The position numbers and the translations under genes were made by a program. This document shows positions 34,421 to 43,965 of a stretch of DNA of 46,832 nt, piece after piece. The DNA comes from an uncultured Bacteroidales bacterium (lineage in GTDB: Bacteria; Bacteroidota; Bacteroidia; Bacteroidales; Bacteroidaceae). The notes under the pieces are model-generated. The model was not told the DNA's origin and did not search any database. It saw only the letters and a program-made list of their open reading frames with translations. The stretch lies in NCBI GenBank assembly GCA_902791295.1, contig CADAVI010000010.1, forward strand, positions 25,864 through 72,695, in the 5' to 3' direction. Every line of letters starts with the position of its first letter. The first letter of the stretch is position 1.

Positions 34421-35415
34421 AAGAACTCCTTTACAAACTGCTCAACCACGAGACGCTTTCACGCGAAGAGATGAAGCGCGTGCTCATCGGCATCACGCAG
34501 AGCGAATATCCCAACGAACAAATCACCGCCCTGCTCACGGCGCTGCAGATGCGCGGCGTGACGGTGGACGAACTGCTCGGATTCCGCGACGGCATCCTGG
34601 AGACCGGCGTGCCGGCTCTGCTCGACTGCGACCGCTACATCGACGTGGTCGGCACCGGAGGCGACCGCAAGAACACCTTCAACATCTCCACCACCGCCTG
34701 CTTCGTCATCGCCGGCGCCGGCTACAAGGTGGCCAAGCACGGCAACTACGCCGCCACCTCCGTGAGCGGAGCCAGCAACGTGATACAGCATCACGGCATC
34801 AGGTTCACCGACGATGTGGACCGCCTCAACCGCAGCCTCAACGAAGCCGGCATCGTGTATCTCCACGCCCAGCTCTTTGCCAAGGCAATGAAGTTTGTGG
34901 GCCCCATCCGCAAGGCGCTGCCCTTCCCCACCATCTTCAATCTGCTGGGACCGCTCGTGAATCCCTCGCAGCCTAAATGCCAATTGCTCGGTGTGGCCAA
35001 TCTCGACCAGATGCGCCTCTACAGCAACGTCTATCAGACGCTCGGCATCGACTACGGCATCGTCAATTCCATCGACGGATACGATGAAATATCTCTGACG
35101 GGCGACTTCAAAGTGACCACCCCGCACTACGAGCGCGTGTTCAGTCCACAGGACCTCGGATTCGACTGCGCCAAACCCGAAGAACTCGTCGGCGGCGCCA
35201 CAGAGGAAGAGGCCGCCGAAATCTTCGACGCCGTGTTGGAGAATCGTGCCCTGGAGGCGCAGAAGAACATCGTGCTGGCCAATGCCGCCTTCGGCATCCA
35301 GGTGCTTGAGCGCGGCGGGAAGAGTATCGAAGAATGTGTCGCCATCGCCCGCGAATCCATCGACAGCGGCAGCGCGTTGCGCACCTTCCGAAAATTCGTT
35401 GAACTCAACTCGTAA
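34417..35415 (+). CDS. trpD: Anthranilate phosphoribosyltransferase
   Basis: A 332-residue enzyme joining anthranilate to PRPP. The glycine-rich PRPP loop is VVGTGGDRKNTFNISTT (from residue 78), followed by KHGNYAATSVSGASNV, and the mid-section FAKAMKFVGPIRKALPF and FNLLGPLVNPSQP are diagnostic. The N-terminal helical domain begins MKELLYKLLNHETLSREEM. The start overlaps the trpG stop by 4 nt; the gap to trpC is 5 nt. Confidence 0.97.
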   Translation: MKELLYKLLNHETLSREEMKRVLIGITQSEYPNEQITALLTALQMRGVTVDELLGFRDGILETGVPALLDCDRYIDVVGTGGDRKNTFNISTTACFVIAGAGYKVAKHGNYAATSVSGASNVIQHHGIRFTDDVDRLNRSLNEAGIVYLHAQLFAKAMKFVGPIRKALPFPTIFNLLGPLVNPSQPKCQLLGVANLDQMRLYSNVYQTLGIDYGIVNSIDGYDEISLTGDFKVTTPHYERVFSPQDLGFDCAKPEELVGGATEEEAAEIFDAVLENRALEAQKNIVLANAAFGIQVLERGGKSIEECVAIARESIDSGSALRTFRKFVELNS

Positions 35416-35420
35416 GCCCT

Positions 35421-36155
35421 ATGGACATACTGCAGGAAATCACGGCGCACAAGTTCGATGAAATCGCCGCGCTCAAAGCCAAAAAGCCGTCGCTCCGGGA
35501 AGCTCTTCTGAAGTCCGACAGCGGCATCATCGCAGAATTCAAGCGACGCTCTCCCTCCAAAGGCTGGATTAAGGAGGACGGACGCGCCACAGAGATTCCC
35601 CTCTCGTATGAGCAGAACGGCGCAGCCGCCGTCAGCATCCTCACCGACCGGGACTACTTCGGCGGTTCGGATGACTTCATCCGCGAAGCGCGCAAGAGCG
35701 GCGTCACCGTGCCGATACTCTACAAGAACTTCGTCATCGACGAGTTGCAGCTCGCTGCTGCGGCGCTCTGCGGCGCTTCCGCCGTGCTGCTCATCGCGGC
35801 CTGTCTGACGAAGGACGAATGCCGGCGCCTTTTATGTAAAGCGCACGAACTGGGATTGGAGGTGCTCCTGGAAATGCACTCGGAGGCAGAATTGGAATAC
35901 GCCGATCTTCAGCCCGACCTCTGCGGCATCAACAACCGCCACCTGGGCTCGTTTGTCACCGATGTGGAGACATCGTTCCGACTGGCGGAACTGCTGCCGA
36001 AAGACGCCGTCAAGGTGAGCGAGAGCGGCATCTCGGATCCGCAGACGGTGAAGGCGCTGAAAGAGGCCGGTTTCAACGGGTTTCTCATCGGTGAGAACTT
36101 CATGAAAACCGAAGCGCCCGGATTGGCGCTGCATCAATTCATCGCCGCCCTATGA
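35421..36155 (+). CDS. trpC: Indole-3-glycerol phosphate synthase
   Basis: A 244-residue TIM-barrel enzyme. Signature EFKRRSPSKG (39-48) carries the substrate lysine; AVSILTDRDYFGGS, LYKNFVIDELQL, LGLEVLLEMHSEAEL, GINNRHLGSF and VSESGI follow in the expected order. The usual 'RKDF' is LYKNF here, with the lysine kept. It is separate from TrpF, which follows with a 4-nt overlap. Confidence 0.96.
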   Translation: MDILQEITAHKFDEIAALKAKKPSLREALLKSDSGIIAEFKRRSPSKGWIKEDGRATEIPLSYEQNGAAAVSILTDRDYFGGSDDFIREARKSGVTVPILYKNFVIDELQLAAAALCGASAVLLIAACLTKDECRRLLCKAHELGLEVLLEMHSEAELEYADLQPDLCGINNRHLGSFVTDVETSFRLAELLPKDAVKVSESGISDPQTVKALKEAGFNGFLIGENFMKTEAPGLALHQFIAAL

Positions 36156-36763
36156 TACGCAAAGTGTGCGGCATGCGCGAGGCGGAGAACATCCGCGAAG
36201 TTGAAGCCCTCGGCATCGACTGGATGGGGTTCATCTTCTGGGCGCATTCTCCGCGCAACGTCGCCGCCAAGCCAGACTATCTGCCCGCAAGGTGCAAGCG
36301 CGTCGGCGTGTTCGTAAACGCCGGCCTGCCTTTCATTAAGGAAAAGGCGCAGGAGTTCACTCTCGACATCGTCCAACTGCACGGGCACGAAGACGAAGAC
36401 TTCATCCGGCAAGTGCGCCGCGAACTGCCCGCTCTCTCCGTCGTCAAAGCTCTGAATGTGGCCCGCGAAGAGGATTTGGAACAAAGCCGGCGCTACGAAG
36501 GACTCTGCGACTGCCTCCTCTTCGACACGAAAGCGGAGAAAGTCGGCGGCAACGGCAAATCCTTCGACTGGGACATTCTCCGCAACTACCAAGGCGACAC
36601 GCCCTTTCTGCTCAGCGGCGGCATCGGCCCCGACGACAGAGAGCGTCTGCGCCGCTTTCATCACCCCAAAATGGCCGGCATCGACCTCAATTCGCGATTC
36701 GAAATCCGTCCGGCACTCAAAGACATCCACCTGTTAAAATCATTCCTCCATGAACAAGATTAA
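36152..36763 (+). CDS. trpF: Phosphoribosylanthranilate isomerase
   Basis: A 203-residue TIM-barrel enzyme performing the Amadori rearrangement. It starts IRKVCGM with the catalytic cysteine, then VQLHGHED, LLFDTK, FDWDIL, FLLSGGIGP and GIDLNSRFE, with the usual late aspartate. The start overlaps trpC by 4 nt and the end overlaps trpA by 14 nt. Confidence 0.95.
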   Translation: MIRKVCGMREAENIREVEALGIDWMGFIFWAHSPRNVAAKPDYLPARCKRVGVFVNAGLPFIKEKAQEFTLDIVQLHGHEDEDFIRQVRRELPALSVVKALNVAREEDLEQSRRYEGLCDCLLFDTKAEKVGGNGKSFDWDILRNYQGDTPFLLSGGIGPDDRERLRRFHHPKMAGIDLNSRFEIRPALKDIHLLKSFLHEQD

Positions 36764-37529
36764 CGAAGTGTTTGCCCAAAAGGGCGAACGCAAACTGCTG
36801 AGCCTTTATTTCTGCGCCGGAGCGCCCACACTCAACGGCACGGGCGACGTCATTCTCGCAATGCAGCGTCGCGGCATCGATTTCATCGAAGTGGGCATCC
36901 CCTTCAGCGACCCTCTGGCCGACGGCCCCGTGATACAGACAGCGGCCACAAAGGCGCTGCGCAACGGTATGTCGCTGCGCACACTCTTCGGACAACTGAA
37001 GGAAATCAAAGAACAAGTCAGCGTGCCCCTCATCCTGATGGGTTATCTCAACCCCATTCTCCACTACGGCATCGAAGCCTTCTGCCGGTCGTGCGTCGAG
37101 AGCGGCGTGAGCGGCATGATTATTCCCGACCTGCCCTTCAAGGACTATCTGGAAACGGTGAAGCCCGTCGCCGACCGCTACGACCTGCGCGTCATCATGC
37201 TCATCACGCCGGAAACATCGGAGGAGCGCATCCGCTTCATCGACAGTCAGACCGACGGTTTTATCTACATGGTGAGCGGCGCCTCCATCACCGGCGCCAA
37301 AGACCGCTTCGACGACGCCCAACAGGACTACTTCCGGCGCATCAACGGCATGAACCTCACGCATCCCCGCATGATTGGCTTCGGCATCAGCAACAAACGC
37401 ACGCTACAGGCAGCCCAAGCGGCCGCCGACGGCGTCATCATCGGTTCTAAATTCGTGTCGCTGCTCGAAGAGGCCGACGGCAATGCCGACGAGGCGCTCG
37501 AACGGCTGTTTACGGCACTCAACAACTAA
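36750..37529 (+). CDS. trpA: Tryptophan synthase alpha chain
   Basis: A 259-residue TIM-barrel enzyme that cleaves indole-3-glycerol phosphate and passes indole to TrpB. The catalytic acids correspond to E47 and D58 in FIEVGIPFSDPLADGP. Further motifs are LMGYLNPI, GMIIPDLPF, FIYMVSGASITGA and the phosphate-binding end FGISNKRTLQ with GVIIGSKFV. The start overlaps trpF by 14 nt. It closes the trp enzyme set; a patatin gene follows after 11 nt. Confidence 0.97.
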   Translation: MNKINEVFAQKGERKLLSLYFCAGAPTLNGTGDVILAMQRRGIDFIEVGIPFSDPLADGPVIQTAATKALRNGMSLRTLFGQLKEIKEQVSVPLILMGYLNPILHYGIEAFCRSCVESGVSGMIIPDLPFKDYLETVKPVADRYDLRVIMLITPETSEERIRFIDSQTDGFIYMVSGASITGAKDRFDDAQQDYFRRINGMNLTHPRMIGFGISNKRTLQAAQAAADGVIIGSKFVSLLEEADGNADEALERLFTALNN

Positions 37530-37540
37530 ATCATTCAGAC

Positions 37541-38404
37541 ATGAAGACGGGACTCATCTTGGAAGGAGGCGGCATGAGAGGACTTTTCACCGCCGGTGTG
37601 CTGGACGTATTTCAGGAACACGACATTCAGGTGGACGGTGTCGTGGGTGTGAGTGCAGGGGCATTGTTCGGCTGCAACTACATCTCGCGACAGGCCGGAC
37701 GCGCGCTGCGCTACAACCTGCGTTTCAAAGACGATCCGCGCTACATGGGGCTGCGTGCCCTGTGGAAGACCGGCAACATCGTGGCTCCGGAGTTTTCCTA
37801 TCATACGATGCCGCGCGAACTGGACCCCTTCGACTTCGACACCTTCAACAGCAGTCCTGTTGAGTTTCATCTTGTGGCCACCGATGCCGAGAAAGGCGTC
37901 CCTTTCTACAAACGAATCGATAAAATGGACGACACCGGGCTCGAATGGATGCGTGCCTCCGCCTCCATGCCCATCGTCTCAACACCGGTGGAGCTGGAAG
38001 GCATGAAACTCCTCGACGGCGGCGTGACGGACAGCATTCCGCTGAAATATTTCCAGGCAGAGGGTTTCGAACGCAACATCGTGGTGCTCACGCAGCCGAA
38101 AGGCTACACCAAATCACGCACCAAGCTCATGCCTCTGTTTCACCTGCTGATGCGCGACTATCCGGAAATCACGAAATGCATGGCCCGCAGGCATTTGATG
38201 TACAACAGTCAATTGGAATACATTGCCGAGCAGGAATCCGTCGGCAACATCATCATCCTCTGCCCCGAACGCCCTCTGAAAATCGGACGCACGGAACAAA
38301 ATGCCGACAAAATGATGTCGGTGCACGAAAGGGGACGCATCTGCGCCCTGCAGAATCTGCAAAGAATAAAAGATTTTCTTGCAGGAAAAAAGACGAGGGA
38401 ATAA
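37541..38404 (+). CDS. Patatin-like phospholipase (RssA/YjjU type)
   Basis: A 287-residue protein with the patatin catalytic dyad. The oxyanion loop is LILEGGGMRGLFTAGVLD, the nucleophile is S38 in GVSAG, and the aspartate is in LLDGGVTDSIPL. The length and the C-terminal helices (NSQLEYIAEQESVG, IIILCPERPL) match the YjjU-type lipid acyl hydrolases. Only 11 nt separate it from trpA and no promoter or terminator is seen between, so it probably shares the trp message. Its link to tryptophan is unknown. It ends 3 nt before the convergent membrane-protein gene. Confidence 0.88.
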   Translation: MKTGLILEGGGMRGLFTAGVLDVFQEHDIQVDGVVGVSAGALFGCNYISRQAGRALRYNLRFKDDPRYMGLRALWKTGNIVAPEFSYHTMPRELDPFDFDTFNSSPVEFHLVATDAEKGVPFYKRIDKMDDTGLEWMRASASMPIVSTPVELEGMKLLDGGVTDSIPLKYFQAEGFERNIVVLTQPKGYTKSRTKLMPLFHLLMRDYPEITKCMARRHLMYNSQLEYIAEQESVGNIIILCPERPLKIGRTEQNADKMMSVHERGRICALQNLQRIKDFLAGKKTRE

Positions 38405-38407
38405 GGG

Positions 38408-39079
38408 TCAGACGCCTTCTGACGTCTTCTCATCGGAGGAAGATTCTTCTGACGCCGTATCCGCGCTGCCCGTGGCATCTACCACCTCGAAATCCACATA
38501 AGAGGCTTCTATTTCACGCTGGCGGCGGCGCTCCTCCTCTGCCTGCTTACGCTCGAAGATGCGGTTGTAGTGGCGAAGGCGAAGTGCCAGGAACATGTCC
38601 GTGAGGGCATAAACGGAAATGGTGACACCCAAAAGCTGGAAGCACATTGCTATGGTCTCCAACGGATAGAAAATGATATAGAGTCCTACTCCGAGAAACA
38701 CCAGCGGCAGCAGAAAGCCCAGGACACTCAAAGGCGCCACGCTGCGATAGCTGACCTGCGCACCGAGTTGGGAGATACCTGCCATCACCAACAAGACACC
38801 GAAGAGGATAACCAGGTAGGACACAAACAGATGAGGTGCAACGATGGGCACAATACCCAACAGAATGCAGCCGACAGAGCCTATTGGGAAAAACGGCTTC
38901 ACGGAAGAATTCATACGGGTGAACAACCACGCCGAAACACCTACCACACCGGACAAAACAAAGAAACCGCCGATGATTTGAACAATCAGAGTGGGCATGT
39001 CTTCTGCTTTGAAAAAGAGCAAAAGGCCGATGCACAGACTCAGGAAACTGCGAAATAAAGTACTGCCTAACACTTTCAT
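38408..39079 (-). CDS. DUF308/HdeD-like small membrane protein
   Basis: A 223-residue protein with about six hydrophobic segments (MKVLGSTLFRSFLSLCIGLL, LIVQIIGGFFVLSGVVGV, VGCILLGIVPIVAPHLFV, VILFGVLLVMAGI, LLPLVFLGVGLYIIFYPL, LLGVTISVYALTDMFLA). This is the pattern of DUF308/HdeD proteins. A charged cytoplasmic tail follows (FERKQAEEERRRQ, then an acidic Ser/Glu-rich end). The frame is open far upstream, but the first membrane segment begins at the ATG at 39079. It is divergent from the GH43 gene and ends beside the patatin gene. Function unknown; acid-stress roles are described for HdeD itself. Confidence 0.75.
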   Translation of the reverse strand: MKVLGSTLFRSFLSLCIGLLLFFKAEDMPTLIVQIIGGFFVLSGVVGVSAWLFTRMNSSVKPFFPIGSVGCILLGIVPIVAPHLFVSYLVILFGVLLVMAGISQLGAQVSYRSVAPLSVLGFLLPLVFLGVGLYIIFYPLETIAMCFQLLGVTISVYALTDMFLALRLRHYNRIFERKQAEEERRRQREIEASYVDFEVVDATGSADTASEESSSDEKTSEGV

Positions 39080-39157
39080 GCTGCAAAAATACTCTTTTTC
39101 GCGTGAACAAAAGTGAAGAAGGCATCTTTTTTCTTGGGAGGAGGGATTTTTTTGTTC

Positions 39158-39173
39158 TTTTTTTGTATATTTG
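39158..39173 (+). promoter_or_regulatory. Promoter of the GH43 gene
   Basis: CTTTTTTTGTATATTTG-like sequence with the -7 box TATATTTG at 39166-39173, close to the shared 18-mer promoter block. The predicted start is near 39180, 20 nt before the ATG. Confidence 0.5.
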
Positions 39174-39199
39174 CCCACGAAAACGTAAAACATACACTT

Positions 39200-42178
39200 A
39201 TGAAACGAGTTTTTCTTGCCATATTGATGCTGTTGCCCTGCATTGTACAGGCACAGACCAAACAAGTGACTACTACGGACATCACCACGCTGAACTCCGC
39301 CACCACCATCGGCACCGTCAGCATCCACGACCCGAGCATAGTCTATAGCCCGACCGACAAGACCTACTATGTCTGGGGTTCTCATCTGGGCAACGCCAGG
39401 AGCACGGACCTCAAGTCGTGGACCGTGATGCACCACAGCATCTGGTATGATGCATATTTCATCCGTCTGGCAAACCAGGGGGCAACCGAAGGCAGTCCGT
39501 GTAACGTCCGCGATGCATTTAACATCCAGCAGGTCACCAAGACCAAAAACTATCAGGGCGTGGAAGTGAACATGCCCAACTTCGATGCCGAATCGTATGC
39601 CAACCGCTATGCGGCTGAAGGCGACGAGAAAGAATGGTTCATCGACGGCAACATGTGGGCTCCGGACATCATCTATAATCCCACAATGGGGAAGTGGTGC
39701 TTTTATCTGTCCATCAACGGCCCGCAATGGAACAGCATCATCATCCTGCTGACCTCAGACTCTGCCGAGGGCCCTTGGACCTATCAGGGCCCCGTGGTGA
39801 TGGGCGGCTTCAACGGCAACAGCGGCGCACCCGCGTTCAGCGAGACCGACCTCAATATTGCCATCGGCGCCACGTCCATCCCCTCCCGCTACACACTCAA
39901 CAACGGATGGGGCAACTATTGGCCCAACTGTATCGACCCCTGCGTGTTCTTCGATGAAGAGGGCGAACTGTGGATGGTCTACGGCTCTTGGTCGGGCGGT
40001 ATCTTCATGCTCAAACTGGACAAAGAAACGGGCCTCAACGACTATCAGTACAACTGCGCCAACAATCCGTCCGACTACAATGCTCAAGGGCGCAACGGCG
40101 TGAAGGACCCCTACTTCGGCCGTAAGATTGCCGGCGGCTACTATGTCAGCGGCGAAGGTCCGTATATCAAGCATATCGGCGACTACTATTACCTCTTTAT
40201 GAGCTACGGCGGATTTGCGCCGCGCGAAGGCTATGAGATGCGCATCTTCCGCAGCACATCCCCTCTCGGACCGTACAAAGATGCCGCCGGACGTTCTGCT
40301 GTTTACACCAACTACGTCCTTAATCACAACACCGCCTCTGCCACCATGAATGACGTCCGCGGCACCAAGCTCATGGGCGCCTACACCGGCTGGGGCGAAA
40401 TGCAGACCCAGGGGTGGAACAGTCAGGGGCACAACTCCGCCGTGGTGAATCCCACCACCAATCAGGCTTTTGTGGTCTATCACACCAAGTACAATGACGG
40501 CACGGCCGGACACTTGGTTCACATCCAGCAGCTCTTCCTCAACGAAGACGGATGGCTGGTGGCCGCTCCCTTTGCCTACAACGGCGAGAAGGAAACTTTG
40601 GATACACCCAAGACGTCGCACTACACCACCGCTGACCTGGTGGGCGACTGGCACGTGATTCGCCACTATTATAAGATGAAGCAGGACAGCACAAACATCG
40701 CCAACCGCAAGCCCTCGATGATGACGCTCAGGGAAGACGGTACGGTGAAAGGCCCCACAAGCAGCTACGACGGCACTTGGAGCGTGAAAGAAGGCACGGA
40801 CTACATCACGCTCACCTTAGGCAACGGCACCTACAAGGGCGTAATCTGCACCAACTCGATGAACGGCGACAGCCGGGGAGATAAATGGACCGGCAACAAC
40901 CACAAGACCATATCCTTCACCTGTATGGACTGTAGCGACAATTCGACTAACAGCGGCACACCTTTGTGGGGCTACAAGCTGGAGCCGCGCTCGGCCATCG
41001 CCTTCAACTTCCCCAAGTTCACCCTGCCTGTCAAAAACAGCATTTTGTCCTCTAATCAGAATGTGTATGCAGACATGACGGAGAATGTTGTGGAGACCTG
41101 GACTTCCACCAACACCGACGTGCTGACCAACACCGGCAAATTCCGTGCACCTGAGACTGCCCCCACGTCGCTCAAAGTCAATTTCACCGGACGCTTGGAG
41201 TGTGGAGATTACTATTGGACGGATTCATACGATTGGACATACAACAACAGGACAAAACGCATCAGCATCGGCTTTGCCGACGGCGACTACAGCAGCGGCC
41301 TTGCGGCCTACTACAACTTCGACGAAATCCCCGTGGTCAACCAGAAGGACGAGAGCCAGGTGGCCACCCTCGGCAGAACCGGCTCCGGCGGTACAGTGCC
41401 TACACTTGAGGAAGACAGCGCCTACCGTTGCGGCAAAGTGCTCCACCAGTATTTCGGCGCACAGCAGCTTTGCAGCTACACCCGCATGGACAATCCGCTC
41501 AAGGGGCAGAATCTCGAAGGCGCCACGGTTTCCCTTTGGGTGAAGCGCTTGGACAGCAATGTGTGGGACGCCCTCTGGAGCTTCTTCAACAGCACCTCGG
41601 CATCAGCATCGGGTGAACGACTCTTCCTGACGGGCAACTCCTATCTGGGCTACAATAACAACAGCGGCACGTGGTTTGACATCAATCAACCGGAGAGCGT
41701 CACCTCAGCGAACATTCCGGTCAACACCTGGACGCTCGTGACCTACGTCTTCACCGAAAGCGGCATCAAGCTCTACATCAATGGGAAAGCCAAGGACAAC
41801 GAGAGCTACAGCGGCAGTGCCGACGCAGAAGCCTTTGACTACGGCAAGGTGCTCGATTGGATGAGCAGCGCCAACTACTTCTGTCTGGGTATGGGCAGCT
41901 TCTGGGGCAGCGCTCCTGCCATGTTCGACGACCTGCTCATCTACAACCGCGCACTCACGGAAGAAGACATCGCCGGACTCTCGATTATGGCCAATCGCGA
42001 CTACAACTTCGCCACCGGCCACTACCCCACCGTCATATACGACCTGAGTGAAAAAGAAACGCCGGAAACACCCCAACCGGCTTCCGACATCATCTACGAC
42101 CTGAACGGCCGACGTCTGAACGGTGTACCCCAAAAGGGCATCTACATTCAGGACGGCAAGAAGAAAATCGCGTTGTAA
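39200..42178 (+). CDS. GH43-family arabinanase-like enzyme with LamG-type domain
   Basis: A 992-residue secreted enzyme with signal peptide MKRVFLAILMLLPCIVQAQ. Residues ~35-480 are a five-bladed GH43 catalytic domain: the base in SIHDPSIVYS (D44), WAPDIIYNP, YGSWSGGIFML, and VSGEGPYIKHIGDYYYLF with the likely acid. It most resembles endo-1,5-alpha-arabinanases. A GH43 C-terminal beta domain follows (LVGDWHVIRHYY, ~490-600), then a beta-sandwich (~610-690), then a LamG/concanavalin-like domain (~700-935; GLAAYYNFDEIP, WTLVTYVFTESGIKLYING). The C-terminal tail [19 protein letters not shown] is the common Bacteroidales secretion tail. No SusCD or polysaccharide-utilisation locus is nearby. The frame reaches 39113, but the signal peptide sets the start. 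The last 31 nt overlap pgeF. Confidence 0.9.
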   Translation: MKRVFLAILMLLPCIVQAQTKQVTTTDITTLNSATTIGTVSIHDPSIVYSPTDKTYYVWGSHLGNARSTDLKSWTVMHHSIWYDAYFIRLANQGATEGSPCNVRDAFNIQQVTKTKNYQGVEVNMPNFDAESYANRYAAEGDEKEWFIDGNMWAPDIIYNPTMGKWCFYLSINGPQWNSIIILLTSDSAEGPWTYQGPVVMGGFNGNSGAPAFSETDLNIAIGATSIPSRYTLNNGWGNYWPNCIDPCVFFDEEGELWMVYGSWSGGIFMLKLDKETGLNDYQYNCANNPSDYNAQGRNGVKDPYFGRKIAGGYYVSGEGPYIKHIGDYYYLFMSYGGFAPREGYEMRIFRSTSPLGPYKDAAGRSAVYTNYVLNHNTASATMNDVRGTKLMGAYTGWGEMQTQGWNSQGHNSAVVNPTTNQAFVVYHTKYNDGTAGHLVHIQQLFLNEDGWLVAAPFAYNGEKETLDTPKTSHYTTADLVGDWHVIRHYYKMKQDSTNIANRKPSMMTLREDGTVKGPTSSYDGTWSVKEGTDYITLTLGNGTYKGVICTNSMNGDSRGDKWTGNNHKTISFTCMDCSDNSTNSGTPLWGYKLEPRSAIAFNFPKFTLPVKNSILSSNQNVYADMTENVVETWTSTNTDVLTNTGKFRAPETAPTSLKVNFTGRLECGDYYWTDSYDWTYNNRTKRISIGFADGDYSSGLAAYYNFDEIPVVNQKDESQVATLGRTGSGGTVPTLEEDSAYRCGKVLHQYFGAQQLCSYTRMDNPLKGQNLEGATVSLWVKRLDSNVWDALWSFFNSTSASASGERLFLTGNSYLGYNNNSGTWFDINQPESVTSANIPVNTWTLVTYVFTESGIKLYINGKAKDNESYSGSADAEAFDYGKVLDWMSSANYFCLGMGSFWGSAPAMFDDLLIYNRALTEEDIAGLSIMANRDYNFATGHYPTVIYDLSEKETPETPQPASDIIYDLNGRRLNGVPQKGIYIQDGKKKIAL

Positions 42179-42816
42179 TTACGCCCTGTATGAATCGTCT
42201 CCCGGCGGGCGCTGTACCAGTCGGGAGACGTTTTTGTATCCACATCGGACACAAAAACATCACGGACACCGCACTCCTCCAAGAGCCAACGGTTGGCCTC
42301 ACGCAAGTCCAAGTGCCACTTATCCCGACGCTGCGCAATGAGCGGCATCGGGAAACCCTCTTTTCCGAAAGCCTCATAGACCTCGTCACCGACCTCAAAG
42401 GAGTCTTGTGATATGCCGGGTCCGATGATGGCGCAGCAATCCGAGGCAGACTTTATAAGCCCCCGAACTTTCATATTTTCCAACGTACGGCAAATTATGC
42501 GCGACACGGTGCCGCGCCATCCGGCATGAACTGCCGCCACGACAGGATGTTCCTGCTCTGCATAAAGGAGCACCGGGATGCAGTCTGCCGTCTTTACGGC
42601 CACACAAAGCCCGGGCACATCGGTGAATACGGCATCGGTGTCTGCCGGACGTCCGGCCTCTGTGACGTAAGCCACATTTGCAGAATGCACCTGACGGGGC
42701 AAAGCCACACCCCATGCACCCGAAGGAGGCAAGAAACAGCCGTCGTCTGTCAACGGGAAGTCCTCTTCTTTACCTACCGAGAAAGCCCGAAAACGTTTAG
42801 GCGTCCGATACGTCAT
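42148..42816 (-). CDS. pgeF: PgeF/YfiH-family protein (peptidoglycan editing factor)
   Basis: A 222-residue member of the DUF152/laccase-domain family, whose studied members cut mis-incorporated residues from muropeptides. The metal-site residues are present: H44 in [10 protein letters not shown]79 in TADCIPVLL and H97 in [21 protein letters not shown] and the end NAIFFLPS are also typical. The N-terminal region is about 25-30 residues shorter than usual: the conserved 'FSTRxGG...N' segment is absent or unrecognisable. The start overlaps the obgE stop by 20 nt, and the end overlaps the convergent GH43 gene by 31 nt. The last gene of the hpt-adk-obgE-pgeF operon. Confidence 0.88.
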   Translation of the reverse strand: MTYRTPKRFRAFSVGKEEDFPLTDDGCFLPPSGAWGVALPRQVHSANVAYVTEAGRPADTDAVFTDVPGLCVAVKTADCIPVLLYAEQEHPVVAAVHAGWRGTVSRIICRTLENMKVRGLIKSASDCCAIIGPGISQDSFEVGDEVYEAFGKEGFPMPLIAQRRDKWHLDLREANRWLLEECGVRDVFVSDVDTKTSPDWYSARRETIHTGRNYNAIFFLPS

Positions 42817-43957
42817 CGTCCCACTCTTCCTCCGTCAGTTCGTCGTCATCTCCCTCCTCTTCCTCTACAGAGATATCCAAATCATCTTCATCGTCATGCA
42901 TGAAGGAAAAATCCTTATCCCTGTGTACCAACGTCTCATTTTGGCTGATGGCTGTCATCTTATTGCTTTCGCTGTTCAGCGCACGCCACAGCACATCTTT
43001 GAGCTCTGTCAGTCCCGTCTGTGCGACGGAAGATATGAAGACCACCGGAAGATCTCCGGGCAAATCCTCCCACAACATCTCTATCAGTTCCTCATCCAGA
43101 AGATCGCTCTTCGTCACGGCCAAAACCCTCTGCTTGTCCAGCATCTCCGGATTAAATTTGCGCAACTCACCCAAAAGCACATCATACTCCGCACGAATAT
43201 TATCCGAGTCACCGGGCACCATGAAAAGCAACAGGCTGTTACGCTCAATATGCCGCAGGAATCGCAATCCCAATCCGCGCCCCTCTGCAGCACCTTCGAT
43301 GATGCCGGGGATATCGGCCATCACAAAACTCTGATTGTCGCGATAGGAAACAATGCCCAATTGGGGCTCCATCGTGGTGAACGGATAGTCCGCAATCTTG
43401 GGCCGGGCACTGGACAACGCACTCAGCAGAGTGCTCTTGCCCGCATTGGGAAAACCGACAAGCCCCACATCGGCCAGGAGCTTCAGCTCCATCACGACGA
43501 GCAACTCCTGCATGGGTTCACCGGGCTGGGCATAGCGGGGAGCCTGATTGGTGGATGTGCGAAAATTCCAATTGCCCAGACCGCCCCGTCCGCCTTTCAA
43601 CAGTATCACCTCCTGACCGTCTTCGGTGATGTCGCAGATGTATTCTCCCGTTACAGCATTATACACCACCGTGCCGCATGGCACGTCTATGTAGCGGTCT
43701 TCTCCGTCTGCTCCCGTGCTGCGGCTCTTGCCGCCGGCCTCACCGTTGGTAGCAAAGACATGACGCTGATAGCGCAAATGGAGCAGGGTCCAATAGTTAT
43801 GGTTTCCGCGCAGGATGACATGTCCGCCTCTGCCGCCGTCACCACCGTCCGGACCGCCGTTGGGCACATACTTGGCCCGATGCATATGCATAGACCCTCT
43901 GCCGCCCTTACCGGAGCGGCAGAGAATCTTCACATAATCGACGAAGTTACTTTCCAA
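42797..43957 (-). CDS. obgE: Ribosome-assembly GTPase Obg
   Basis: A 386-residue GTPase. The glycine-rich Obg fold comes first ([28 protein letters not shown]), then the G domain with G1 GFPNAGKST (168-176), G3 DIPG (215-218) and G4 TKSD (282-285, a variant of NKxD). After ~340 the chain is strongly acidic (Asp/Glu-rich), in place of the usual OCT domain. It binds the 50S subunit and ties ribosome assembly to nucleotide state. It lies 8 nt after adk. Confidence 0.95.
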   Translation of the reverse strand: MESNFVDYVKILCRSGKGGRGSMHMHRAKYVPNGGPDGGDGGRGGHVILRGNHNYWTLLHLRYQRHVFATNGEAGGKSRSTGADGEDRYIDVPCGTVVYNAVTGEYICDITEDGQEVILLKGGRGGLGNWNFRTSTNQAPRYAQPGEPMQELLVVMELKLLADVGLVGFPNAGKSTLLSALSSARPKIADYPFTTMEPQLGIVSYRDNQSFVMADIPGIIEGAAEGRGLGLRFLRHIERNSLLLFMVPGDSDNIRAEYDVLLGELRKFNPEMLDKQRVLAVTKSDLLDEELIEMLWEDLPGDLPVVFISSVAQTGLTELKDVLWRALNSESNKMTAISQNETLVHRDKDFSFMHDDEDDLDISVEEEEGDDDELTEEEWDDDVSDA

Positions 43958-43965
43958 ACCTTTGT

